Assembly (NCBI GenBank): GCA_019423725.1
Contig: JAHZAW010000038.1
Span: 22,146-52,639, forward strand
Direction of reading: 5' to 3'
From: Clostridiales bacterium
GTDB taxonomy: Bacteria > Bacillota > Clostridia > Lachnospirales > Anaerotignaceae
Length of the DNA: 30,494 nt
A program made the translations under genes and the position numbers. Shown one piece after another: positions 23,207-30,470 of the stretch. The first letter of the stretch is position 1; each line of letters begins with the position of its first letter. Below the pieces are notes generated by a model, which was given only the letters and a program-made list of their open reading frames with translations, did no database searches and was not told the origin of the DNA.

Positions 23207-23776
23207 ATGAAAAATAAAAAAACAAGCAGATGGCAGATAGTTTTAATGATCGTTGCTGTCTGCTTTTTTGTTGGGATATTGACAGGGGCCTCGTCCTCCG
23301 CCGCCCTGGATTATGACCAAAGGTCGAGGCTGGCCCAGTATACTGAGGATTTTTATAAGAATAATGGATTTTTGTACAGCTTTGTAAAACATGGCAAATA
23401 TATAGCTGCCATATGGCTTTCGGGATTCTTAAGTTCAGGAAGCGCCGTAATACTGGTCATAATATTTGGCATCGGTATTTTTTATGGATTTTCGGCATCG
23501 TTTTCAGCCGCGGAAAATGGTATGAGGTATGTGGTCTCGAACCTTCTTCCCCAGAACATAATACTCATACCCCTGTACATATTCACGGCTGTATGGAGCA
23601 TATCCTTCGTGCTGAATAAATTCAGCAACAACGGCCCTAAAAGCAGGATAAAAAGGGAAAGGTATAAACACTTAAAGGAACATTTTGTCATACTTGCCAT
23701 CTGCATGGCATTGAACGCTGCCGCCTGCCTATGTGAAAATTATATGGTGGGATTCATTTCTAAGCTTTTTCAGTGA
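23207..23776 (+). CDS. spoIIM: SpoIIM-like membrane protein
   Basis: A 189-aa polytopic membrane protein with hydrophobic segments at about residues 10-28, 62-75, 80-100, 115-135 and 155-180. The block VVSNLLPQNIILIPLYIFTA corresponds to the LLPHG-type core of SpoIIM, part of the SpoIID-SpoIIM-SpoIIP engulfment machine of endospore formers. The frame opens at 23159 without a ribosome binding site; GAGGTGG lies seven bases before the ATG at 23207. Position between the Nudix and xerD genes matches the conserved neighbourhood. If correct, the organism is, or derives from, a spore former. Sequence similarity read by eye is modest, so context carries weight. Confidence 0.78.
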   Translation: MKNKKTSRWQIVLMIVAVCFFVGILTGASSSAALDYDQRSRLAQYTEDFYKNNGFLYSFVKHGKYIAAIWLSGFLSSGSAVILVIIFGIGIFYGFSASFSAAENGMRYVVSNLLPQNIILIPLYIFTAVWSISFVLNKFSNNGPKSRIKRERYKHLKEHFVILAICMALNAAACLCENYMVGFISKLFQ

Positions 23777-23850
23777 AAATAAGCATAGGTGGTGGATGGA
23801 GACTTAAAAAAGCTCAGTTTTAATATAAAAATGGTAAAATATATCGACTT

Positions 23851-23878
23851 TTGGTGTAAAAAAGACTATAATTATACT
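23851..23878 (+). promoter_or_regulatory. possible promoter of xerD
   Basis: TTGGTG (23851-23856), a 16-bp spacer and TATACT (23873-23878), 34 bp before the start. The 135-bp gap holds no gene and is AT-rich. Confidence 0.4.
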
Positions 23879-23911
23879 GATTAAAAGGGGTAATTTTTTA
23901 AGGAGACAAAT

Positions 23912-24796
23912 ATGGAAGGGCACATTGAAGAATTTGCGGAATATCTGACGGAAACAAGGGGTTCCTCAGAAAATACCACGGCCTCTTATAAAAGAGACCT
24001 TTATTCCTTTGTCCGTTTTCTTGAAGGAAACGGAATAAATGAAATAGAAAGGGTCAATAAGACAAATGTAATGGCCTATATTTATGAGCTGCAGAGACAG
24101 AATAAGGCTCCTGCCACCATCTCAAGAAATGCCGCGTCCATCAGGTCATATTTCGTTTATCTGAATCAGATGAGGATAATAGATGGCAATCCAGCTGAAG
24201 GCCTTGAAACGCCGAAGGTGGAAAAGAAAATGCCGGCTGTGCTTTCTCTGGAGGATGTGGAAAAACTTCTGGAACAGCCTGACTTATCCGATATAAAGGG
24301 CATTAGGGATAAGGCCATGCTGGAGGTGCTTTATGCCACTGGAATGAGGGTAACGGAACTTATTTCCCTCAGTGTTTCAGATATAAATATGGAGATGGAA
24401 TATCTCAGCTGCAGGACAGGGGATAGGATGAGGATAATCCCCCTTGGTTCCAAGGCGCTGGAGGCTCTGGATGTATATATGCAGAAGGCCAGGATGAACA
24501 TGCTCAAAAATGAAGGGGAAAAAGCACTGTTCGTTAACTGTTTCGGCAATCCCATGACAAGACAGGGCTTTTGGAAAATAATAAAGGGCTACGCTAAAAA
24601 AGCGGGAATAAAAGGCGAAATAACTCCACATATGCTCAGGCATTCATTTGCCGTGCATCTTATCGAAAATGGGGCGGACATACAGTCGGTGCAGGAAATG
24701 ATGGGCCACTCTGATATATCCACCACCCAGATGTACGCAAGACTTAATAAAAACAGGCTCAGGGAAGTGTACAACAAGACCCATCCCAGGGCATAA
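23912..24796 (+). CDS. xerD: site-specific tyrosine recombinase XerD
   Basis: A 294-aa tyrosine recombinase that with XerC resolves chromosome dimers at dif. The N-terminal SAM-like domain covers about 1-85 and the catalytic domain about 108-294. Catalytic residues seen are Arg146 (ATGMRVTEL), His240 and Arg243 (HMLRHSFA), His266 (GHSDIST) and Tyr275 (TTQMYARL). The beta-hairpin that normally holds the catalytic lysine (GKGNKER in E. coli XerD) reads CRTGDRMR here, with Thr169 at the lysine position. Length and the terminal HPRA match XerD. Synteny with Nudix and spoIIM supports the housekeeping role over a mobile integrase. The ATG at 23912 follows AAGGAG. Confidence 0.93.
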   Translation: MEGHIEEFAEYLTETRGSSENTTASYKRDLYSFVRFLEGNGINEIERVNKTNVMAYIYELQRQNKAPATISRNAASIRSYFVYLNQMRIIDGNPAEGLETPKVEKKMPAVLSLEDVEKLLEQPDLSDIKGIRDKAMLEVLYATGMRVTELISLSVSDINMEMEYLSCRTGDRMRIIPLGSKALEALDVYMQKARMNMLKNEGEKALFVNCFGNPMTRQGFWKIIKGYAKKAGIKGEITPHMLRHSFAVHLIENGADIQSVQEMMGHSDISTTQMYARLNKNRLREVYNKTHPRA

Positions 24797-24806
24797 ATAA
24801 AAAATA

Positions 24807-24833
24807 AAGCCGTAAACCTTAGGTTTACGGCTT
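24807..24833. terminator. bidirectional terminator between xerD and tyrS
   Basis: Perfect 12-bp arms AAGCCGTAAACC (24807-24818) and GGTTTACGGCTT (24822-24833) with a 3-nt loop. T-rich sequence follows on both strands, and it serves two convergent genes. Confidence 0.92.
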
Positions 24834-24847
24834 GTTTTATTTTGTTA

Positions 24848-26071
24848 TCAAACAAGTTTAAGTCTGTGGAATGACTTCTTGCCCCTCTGGAGAGTTACGA
24901 TACCATCTTTGAAAAGATCCTCTGTGATCTTAAGTTCGATATTGTCTACCTTTTCGTCGTTGAGTTTTACGCCGCCCTGCTGAACAGCACGTCTTGCCTC
25001 TGATCTTGAGGGTGTGAGCTTTGTAAGAACAAGGGCACTGAGGATATCCATATTTTCAAGGTCTTCTGCCTTGACATCAGTTGTAGGTATGGAACCTCCG
25101 GCATTTCCGCCCATAAAGAGTGCCTTTGCGGCAACATCGGCTTTCTTTGCTTCTTCCTCGCCATGAACTATCTTTGTAAGTTCGTATGCCAGAACTTCCT
25201 TAGCCTTGTTTATATCGCTGCCTTCAAGGGCTCCCAGTCTTCTGACCTCATCCATGGGAAGAAATGTGAGAAGTCTGAGACATTTTTCAACGTCTTTATC
25301 GCCAACGTTTCTCCAGTACTGGTAAAACTCGTAGGGTGATGTCTTTTCGGGATCGAGCCATACAGCTCCCTTTTCTGTTTTGCCCATCTTTTTGCCTTCG
25401 CTGTTTGTAAGGAGCTGGAATGTCATACCGTAAGCGGGTTTGTTTTCCTTTCTTCTTATGAGGTCAACACCGCCGAGGATATTTGACCACTGGTCGTTTC
25501 CGCCCAGCTGCATAACACATCCGTAACGTCTGTTGAGTTCAAGGAAGTCATAGCTCTGCATTATCATGTAGTTGAATTCCAGGAAAGAAAGTCCCTTTTC
25601 CATCCTTGTTTTGAAACATTCAGCAGTAAGCATCTTGTTTACTGAGAATACTGAACCGATCTCTCTTAAAAATTCGATGTAGTTAAGGTTTCTGAGCCAG
25701 TCGGCATTGTTTACGATAATAGCCTTGTCATCTGAAAAATCGATGAATCTTGAAAGCTGTTTTTTGAAGCATTCAACGTTGTGGTCTATTTCCTCAACGC
25801 TCATCATCCTTCTCATATCAGTCTTTCCTGTGGGGTCGCCGACCATTCCTGTTCCTCCGCCCATAAGACAGATGGGACGGTGTCCGCATTTCTGCATATG
25901 GCTCATGGCCATTACCGTAAGGAAATGTCCAACATGAAGGCTGTCTGCCGTAGGGTCAAATCCGATATAAAAAGTTATTTTTTCTTTCTTGAATAATTCT
26001 TCGATCTCTTCCGGGTGGGTAAGCTGCTCGATAAAGCCTCTTTCCTTAAGTACCTCAAATGCGTTTTCCAT
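24848..26071 (-). CDS. tyrS: tyrosyl-tRNA synthetase
   Basis: A 407-aa class I synthetase that charges tRNA-Tyr. The HIGH-type motif is in SLHVGHFLTV near residue 45, the KMSKS-type motif is KKMGKTEKGAVW near residue 230, and QLGGNDQWSNI binds tyrosine. A C-terminal S4 RNA-binding domain (SEARRAVQQGGVKLN) closes the protein. The frame can start at a GTG at 26080, but AAAGGAG is eight bases before the ATG at 26071. A T-box leader with a tyrosine specifier lies upstream, so expression should rise when uncharged tRNA-Tyr accumulates. It ends at the shared terminator with xerD. Confidence 0.97.
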   Translation of the reverse strand: MENAFEVLKERGFIEQLTHPEEIEELFKKEKITFYIGFDPTADSLHVGHFLTVMAMSHMQKCGHRPICLMGGGTGMVGDPTGKTDMRRMMSVEEIDHNVECFKKQLSRFIDFSDDKAIIVNNADWLRNLNYIEFLREIGSVFSVNKMLTAECFKTRMEKGLSFLEFNYMIMQSYDFLELNRRYGCVMQLGGNDQWSNILGGVDLIRRKENKPAYGMTFQLLTNSEGKKMGKTEKGAVWLDPEKTSPYEFYQYWRNVGDKDVEKCLRLLTFLPMDEVRRLGALEGSDINKAKEVLAYELTKIVHGEEEAKKADVAAKALFMGGNAGGSIPTTDVKAEDLENMDILSALVLTKLTPSRSEARRAVQQGGVKLNDEKVDNIELKITEDLFKDGIVTLQRGKKSFHRLKLV

Positions 26072-26122
26072 CAAATACACTCCTTTAATTTTTTTCGCGG
26101 TCCTGACGAACTAACATATATC

Positions 26123-26349
26123 AAAAAAAGCTCACGTCCTGGAAAGGACGAGAGCTTGTTCGTGGTACCACCTTAATTTGCGTCAATCAACGCCTTTATA
26201 TGCTGTAACGGGCATAAACCGTGGTTTTCCAAGGCTCTTGAGATGTAGGTGATCCTTGATCGTGCTGCGTGCTCGCACCGAACGCACGCTCTCTGTGGTT
26301 GTAACCGGTCAGGACTGAATTTGTCTCCGTCATAGCCAACTATTAAACT
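26123..26349 (-). promoter_or_regulatory. T-box leader of tyrS (UAC specifier)
   Basis: Read on the minus strand, the leader has an AGAGAG element and an apical hairpin (GCGTGC/GCACGC). A TAC codon (26247-26245) lies in the CCTACATC context, as expected for the specifier loop of a tyrosine T-box. The T-box core AAGGTGGTACCACG (26174-26161) follows. The terminator has 13-base arms (26157-26145 and 26140-26128) with one A/A mismatch, then seven T. Uncharged tRNA-Tyr would pair at the specifier and the TGGT bulge and favour the antiterminator. Confidence 0.93.
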
Positions 26350-26355
26350 GGACAT

Positions 26356-26384
26356 ATTCTAACACAGTTTTTTTTATAAATCAA
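26356..26384 (-). promoter_or_regulatory. promoter of the tyrS leader
   Basis: On the minus strand TTGATT (26384-26379), a 17-bp spacer and TAGAAT (26361-26356). It lies in the gap after pepT. Confidence 0.65.
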
Positions 26385-26444
26385 TACCTAAATACATCAG
26401 CTTACTAAAGTTTTAAAAAGCCTAGATAGACTTGACATCATACA

Positions 26445-27656
26445 TCAAAGTTCAAGGGCGTTCTCCGCTATCTTTTTGATGAGCTCCACGGCCTTTTCCA
26501 TGGACTGAAGGGAAATAAACTCATAGGGACCATGGAAATTATGGCCGCCTGTGAAAATATTAGGGCAGGGCAGTCCCATAAATGAAAGCCTTGCTCCATC
26601 GGTGCCGCCCCTTATGGGCTGGATTACTGGAGTTATGCCAGCATCAGTCATGGACTTTTTGGCAAGGTCTATTATATACATATTTTTTTCTATGACCTCA
26701 TGCATATTCCTGTACTGTTCGCGGATCTCACATTCGGCCACATTTCCGTATTTTTCATTGAGCCTGTCAACGGTATCTTTTATGAATTTTTTCCTTTTTT
26801 CAAATCCATCGGCATCAAAATCCCTTATGATATAGCATACCTTAGCCTTTGAAACACCTCCGCTTATTTCAGAAAGATGATAAAATCCTTCATAGCCTTC
26901 CGTTGTGGCAGGGGTTTCGTTTTCGGGTAGCATGGAAACAAATTCAGCGGCTATGAGGGCTGCGTTTTTCATAACGCCCTTAGATGTGCCCGGGTGGACG
27001 CTTTTGCCCTTTATGGTTATTTCAGCTGAAGCTGCGTTGAAGTTCTCATATTCCAGTTCTCCAAGAGCTCCGCCGTCCATGGTGTATCCGAATGATGCAC
27101 CAAGCTCATCCACATTGAGGAAATCAACACCTTTTCCGATTTCCTCATCGGGCGTGAAAAGTACGCGTATATTACAGTGGGGCATATCATATTTTATAAT
27201 ATCTTCCACAGCTGTCATTATCTCCGCTATTCCTGCCTTATCATCGGCGCCAAGAAGGGTGGTGCCGTCGGATGATATTATGGTCTGTCCGATATGATCC
27301 TTAAGGGCCGGAAACTCCTCAGGGTCTAAAACAGCTCCCTTGAGGGATATGACTGAACCATCATAGTTTTCGGTTATTACAGGGCGGACATTGAATCCAG
27401 ATGCGTCCGGGCTGGTATCCATATGGGATATAAAACATATGGTGGGTGAATCTTTTTTCATATTTGACGGAAGATATGCGCTTACATATCCGTATTTATC
27501 CTGCTTTACATCAGTAAGCCCTATGGCTTTACATTCCTCTGCGAGGGCTTCTCCAAAGGCCAGCTGAAATGGTGAACTGGGAAATGTCTCCGATGATTCA
27601 TCAGATGTGGTGCATATATTTGTATACTTCAGAAACCTATCCAATATATTTGACAA
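26445..27656 (-). CDS. pepT: peptidase T (tripeptide aminopeptidase, M20B)
   Basis: A 403-aa cytoplasmic zinc tripeptidase that releases the N-terminal residue of tripeptides. Metal ligands and catalytic residues are visible: FISHMDTSPD (His, Asp), LLGADDKAGIA (bridging Asp), LFTPDEEIGKG (catalytic and ligand Glu), YTMDGG, and the terminal His in TGGHNFHGPYEF. The frame extends to 27752, but the extra N-terminus looks non-coding. AGGAGGT lies seven bases before the TTG at 27656, which starts LSNILDRFLKYTNICTTSDE, the usual PepT opening. Length fits PepT (about 405-410 aa). No clear terminator separates it from the tyrS promoter. Confidence 0.94.
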   Translation of the reverse strand: MSNILDRFLKYTNICTTSDESSETFPSSPFQLAFGEALAEECKAIGLTDVKQDKYGYVSAYLPSNMKKDSPTICFISHMDTSPDASGFNVRPVITENYDGSVISLKGAVLDPEEFPALKDHIGQTIISSDGTTLLGADDKAGIAEIMTAVEDIIKYDMPHCNIRVLFTPDEEIGKGVDFLNVDELGASFGYTMDGGALGELEYENFNAASAEITIKGKSVHPGTSKGVMKNAALIAAEFVSMLPENETPATTEGYEGFYHLSEISGGVSKAKVCYIIRDFDADGFEKRKKFIKDTVDRLNEKYGNVAECEIREQYRNMHEVIEKNMYIIDLAKKSMTDAGITPVIQPIRGGTDGARLSFMGLPCPNIFTGGHNFHGPYEFISLQSMEKAVELIKKIAENALEL

Positions 27657-27689
27657 TGTTTTTACCTCCTGTTTTTCAGTCTGTAACAT

Positions 27690-27698
27690 ATTATAACA
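27690..27698 (-). promoter_or_regulatory. extended -10 promoter of pepT
   Basis: TGTTATAAT on the minus strand fits the extended -10 form (TG, one base, TATAAT), about 35 bp before the TTG start. No good -35 is seen. A second weak candidate (TTGTGT, 18 bp, TATAAT) lies around 27735-27765. Confidence 0.5.
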
Positions 27699-27876
27699 CA
27701 AAAGGTGTATGTGGTAATATGACCGAATGATGATTATACAAGTTAATGTCAACTATACACAACATGTACATATACCATGACTGAGAAGCTTTGTCAATGC
27801 TGCATAAAAAGTGCCTGATAAATGTTTGAAAAAATATTGCATTATATATGATTATTACAATTAAATGAAAATTCAC

Positions 27877-27905
27877 TTGTCTTAATTCACAAAAGGTATT
27901 ATAAT
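27877..27905 (+). promoter_or_regulatory. promoter of the lactate permease operon
   Basis: TTGTCT (27877-27882), a 17-bp spacer and a perfect TATAAT (27900-27905), 290 bp before the permease start. Confidence 0.65.
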
Positions 27906-27912
27906 AAATTAC

Positions 27913-28195
27913 GTGAATAAGGGAACCGCAGCAGGTTCCTCTGTACCTTGAAAATTCCATACATCGGATGAATAATGTTATCTTTGATGTGAACTGGTAT
28001 TAAGCAGTAGGCGGTCTTTTCTTTATAGAAAATATTAAGAAAAGATAAAATAAGCGAATGATAAACCCGTGTTTATGTTTGTCGGGGGACTTATTATACC
28101 GGTTTATTGTTCGATATTCTGATTTGGCAGAAAGCGTTTTGGGGAGACGCGCCGGATTTCAGAAAACGATACAAATTTATAAGGAGGAATTATTC
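27913..28195 (+). promoter_or_regulatory. long structured leader of the lactate permease gene
   Basis: About 280 nt with no convincing gene. In order: hairpin GGAACC/GGTTCC (27922-27927, 27934-27939); a boxA-like CCTTGAAAA (27946-27954); a perfect 9-bp hairpin TCTTTTCTT/AAGAAAAGA (28015-28023, 28037-28045); a small ATAAAC/GTTTAT hairpin near 28060; and a composite stem. In the composite stem TCTGA (28118-28122) pairs with TCAGA (28159-28163), TTTGGC (28123-28128) with GCCGGA (28151-28156), and GCGTTT (28134-28139) with AGACGC (28145-28150). The ribosome binding site AAGGAGG follows 17 nt later. The class is unknown. Confidence 0.5.
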
Positions 28196-29722
28196 ATGGA
28201 TATTATTGTATCAGTATTGCCGATTTTGATAGTTCTCGTCGGTATCATCGTGCTCAATAAGCCTGCAAAGGTCGTTGCGCCGATAGCGTTTGTTGTTACA
28301 TTTGTCTTGGGTATGTTCTACTTTGGAGAAGGACTTGATATTCTCTGGAAAAATGCCTGGACTGGTATCGTTTCAGGTACAAAAGTTGTTTACATGATCA
28401 TGGCTGCTTTCTGTATCCTTAACATGCTCATCGAAACAGGAGCTATGGATAAAATCAGAGAGCTCATCATCAGTATTACAGATGACAAACGTAAACACGT
28501 TATTATCGTTGCATTTGGTTTCGGTGCTTTCCTTGAGGGATGTGCTGGTGCCGGAACACCCGCTGCTGTTGCTGCTCCCTGCCTCGTAGGTCTTGGAATC
28601 AGCCCTGTATTTGCGGTTCTTTCATCACTTATTGCTAATGGTATCTGGTCATCTTGGGGTGCTGCTGGTCTTACATGCTCCGGTGGTTTCGCTGCTATGG
28701 TTGCAGAAGGAAGAGGAGCTACATATAACTGGCCCGCACTCGATAGTATGTCCGTAAGTGAGATCTATAATATGCTTTCCAGAGCTACAGCAAGAGTTAA
28801 TGCCGTTGGCGCTTTCTTCTGTCCTTGGGTTATCACTGCTGTATGTTATGGCAAAAAAGGTTTCAAAGGACTCGTTCCTTTCCTTTTCGTAAATGGCGTT
28901 GTTGGTGCTGCTGCAATGATCGGTGTTACACATACAATCGGTTTCGAGTTTACATCAATCATTTCAGGTATCATCATTGTTGCTGTTGACTTTATCTATA
29001 TCAAGGTTGCTAGACCTAAAACTCCCGAAGAGTTTATCGCTACACCTCCTACAGATAAGAGTCCCATCCCTGCTTGGAAAGCTGTATTTACATATGTACT
29101 CCTTCTCATTGCTCTTCCTTGTGCTCGTTTCGGTCTCGAAGGCACATGGTTATACAACAGAGGATTCGCAGTTTGGATCGGTACAACTATCATCGTAGTT
29201 TGCTTCGTAGGTTCTATCGTTCTTGGATACACTAACCGCTTCCATAAGTGTGTTGCTGTATCATTCAAGAGCGTTATCGGTGCCCTCATAGCTATGGCAT
29301 TCCTCTCAGGTCTTGCAGAAGCTATGAAGTCAGCTGGTATGCTTTCAATCCTTGCAAAAGCTCTTGCAGCTGTTGTAGGTAAAGGATATCCCGCTGCTGC
29401 TGTATTCATCGGATGTCTTGGATCATTCATGACAGGTACAACTCTTGGTTCAAATATCATGTTCCACCCTATGCATATCGAAGCTGCTCAGCTTCTTGGA
29501 ATCAGCCCTGCTTACACAGCAGCTGTTAACTCATCAGGTGGAGCTCTTGGTAATATGATCTGCCCTAACAACGTTATCGCTGTTTGTGCTACTGTTAACT
29601 TCCAGAACCAGGAAGGTATTATTATGAGAAAGGTTGTTCCTGCACTCGTAGTTCTTATGATCGCAGAAATGATCGCAGCTCTGCTTTATGTTCTTGTAAT
29701 ATTCCCTGGATACTACATGTAA
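28196..29722 (+). CDS. L-lactate permease (LctP family)
   Basis: A 508-aa polytopic membrane protein of the lactate permease family, importing lactate (or glycolate) with protons. Hydrophobic segments run through the whole length from VSVLPILIVLVGIIVLN at the N-terminus. The family block GFGAFLEGCAGAGTPAAVAA (about residues 104-123) is clear, as are TGTTLGSNIMFHPMHIEAA and the terminal GGALGNMICPNNVIAVCA. The frame opens at 28058, but AAGGAGG lies before the ATG at 28196. Codon use differs from most neighbours: isoleucine is mainly ATC/ATT, and GCT and GTT dominate. This fits high expression, though horizontal gain cannot be excluded. A 27-codon gene follows 31 bp downstream. Confidence 0.93.
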   Translation: MDIIVSVLPILIVLVGIIVLNKPAKVVAPIAFVVTFVLGMFYFGEGLDILWKNAWTGIVSGTKVVYMIMAAFCILNMLIETGAMDKIRELIISITDDKRKHVIIVAFGFGAFLEGCAGAGTPAAVAAPCLVGLGISPVFAVLSSLIANGIWSSWGAAGLTCSGGFAAMVAEGRGATYNWPALDSMSVSEIYNMLSRATARVNAVGAFFCPWVITAVCYGKKGFKGLVPFLFVNGVVGAAAMIGVTHTIGFEFTSIISGIIIVAVDFIYIKVARPKTPEEFIATPPTDKSPIPAWKAVFTYVLLLIALPCARFGLEGTWLYNRGFAVWIGTTIIVVCFVGSIVLGYTNRFHKCVAVSFKSVIGALIAMAFLSGLAEAMKSAGMLSILAKALAAVVGKGYPAAAVFIGCLGSFMTGTTLGSNIMFHPMHIEAAQLLGISPAYTAAVNSSGGALGNMICPNNVIAVCATVNFQNQEGIIMRKVVPALVVLMIAEMIAALLYVLVIFPGYYM

Positions 29723-29753
29723 TTAAGTTGTAAATGTGAAAGGAGATATCAGC

Positions 29754-29837
29754 ATGAGCGATGATAATAAAGCTAAAATGAGTATTATAGATATTATATT
29801 ATTTATATTCACTCTTCTTTGTGCATTCTATTTCTAA
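29754..29837 (+). CDS. 27-aa single-span membrane peptide after the lactate permease gene
   Basis: A very short frame with a strong ribosome binding site: AAAGGAGATATCAGC directly precedes the ATG at 29754. The peptide has a charged N-terminus (MSDDNKAKMS) and then one hydrophobic stretch (IIDIILFIFTLLCAFYF), ending at TAA. It begins 31 bp after the permease stop and ends 14 bp before the operon terminator. It is therefore on the same mRNA and is the only frame in the gap. This is the layout of small accessory subunits of transporters, such as KdpF or small symporter subunits. No homolog is known to me. Expression is inferred, not shown. Confidence 0.65.
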   Translation: MSDDNKAKMSIIDIILFIFTLLCAFYF

Positions 29838-29851
29838 TCATAAAATGTACG

Positions 29852-29882
29852 GCGGCTCCGTTTTAACGGGGCCGCTTTTTTA
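29852..29882 (+). terminator. rho-independent terminator of the lactate permease operon
   Basis: An 11-bp stem (29852-29862 with 29865-29875, one T-G pair) with a very tight loop, followed by six T. Confidence 0.92.
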
Positions 29883-29962
29883 TGTCAGCGGGCGTGAAAT
29901 GCTGTATTTAACTGATAATTAAAATAAAATGATAAAAAAATCACATATTATTAAAAAAAGTG

Positions 29963-29991
29963 TTGACAAAATAAAGTTTAATGTGTATTAT
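29963..29991 (+). promoter_or_regulatory. promoter of the tRNA-Ser pair
   Basis: Perfect TTGACA (29963-29968), a 17-bp spacer and TATTAT (29986-29991), about 50 bp before the first tRNA. Confidence 0.75.
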
Positions 29992-30042
29992 ATTTATTGT
30001 TCGCAGCAAATGTGAATAATGTAAAATTAAAGAAAAATTTGT

Positions 30043-30131
30043 GGAGAGGTGTCCGAGTGGTTTAAGGAGCTGGTCTTGAAAACCAGTGACTCCGAAAGGG
30101 GCCGTGGGTTCGAATCCCACCCTCTCCGCCA
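30043..30131 (+). tRNA. tRNA-Ser (anticodon UGA)
   Basis: Acceptor arms GGAGAGG and CCTCTCC, discriminator G and an encoded CCA. The anticodon stem CTGGT/ACCAG encloses the loop CTTGAAA, giving TGA. The long variable arm (GACTCCGAAAGGGGCC region) and the T loop GGTTCGAATCC identify a class II serine tRNA that reads UCA and other UCN codons. Confidence 0.96.
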
Positions 30132-30159
30132 TTTTATTATTTTTCAGTGAGAGCCTTGA

Positions 30160-30251
30160 GGAGAAGTACCCAAGTGGTTGAAGGGGCTCCCCTGGAAAGG
30201 GAGTAGACCGTTAATAGCGGTGCGTGGGTTCAAATCCCACCTTCTCCGCCA
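30160..30251 (+). tRNA. tRNA-Ser (anticodon GGA)
   Basis: Acceptor arms GGAGAAG and CTTCTCC, discriminator G and an encoded CCA. The anticodon stem CTCCC/GGGAG encloses CTGGAAA, giving GGA, which reads UCC and UCU. A long variable arm (TAGACCGTTAATAGCGGTGC) confirms serine type. It lies 28 bp after the UGA tRNA, probably on the same transcript. Confidence 0.96.
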
Positions 30252-30273
30252 AAAAATAATAATAAAAAAGTTC

Positions 30274-30302
30274 TTGACAAGCTTTGGAAAAGATGATATA
30301 CT
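30274..30302 (+). promoter_or_regulatory. rRNA operon promoter
   Basis: Perfect TTGACA (30274-30279), a 17-bp spacer and TATACT (30297-30302), about 170 bp before the 16S rRNA gene. It starts only 22 bp after the second tRNA and no terminator separates them. Confidence 0.8.
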
Positions 30303-30470
30303 TGCAAAGCTGTCACCGAGAACAGCAAAAAAGAATTAACAATGATCCTTGAAAACTGAACAGTTGATGATAAAAATTAAACCCAAGTCAAAACAAATGA
30401 GTTATCTTGAAAAAGATATACTACCAAGTAATGAATGGAAAAAAAGTCAGAGTTAACTGACGAAGGAATT
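30303..30470 (+). promoter_or_regulatory. rRNA leader with boxA-like element
   Basis: A hairpin GCTGT/ACAGC (30309-30313, 30322-30326) is followed by ATCCTTGAAAACTGAACAG (30345-30363), which resembles the boxA region of Firmicutes rRNA leaders used for antitermination. A GTCAG/CTGAC repeat (30447-30462 region) near the 3' end may be part of the precursor processing stem. Confidence 0.65.

Noticed and set aside
26173..26355. 60-aa minus-strand frame upstream of tyrS
   Set aside because: It falls inside the T-box leader, whose conserved elements explain the sequence.
27691..27960. 89-aa minus-strand frame between pepT and the lactate permease
   Set aside because: It overlaps both promoters and the permease leader hairpin, has no ribosome binding site and shows no motif.
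29941..30132. Minus-strand frame beginning MAERVGFEPT
   Set aside because: It is the reverse complement of the tRNA-Ser(UGA) gene and its promoter. This opening is a well-known false protein produced by antisense tRNA sequence.
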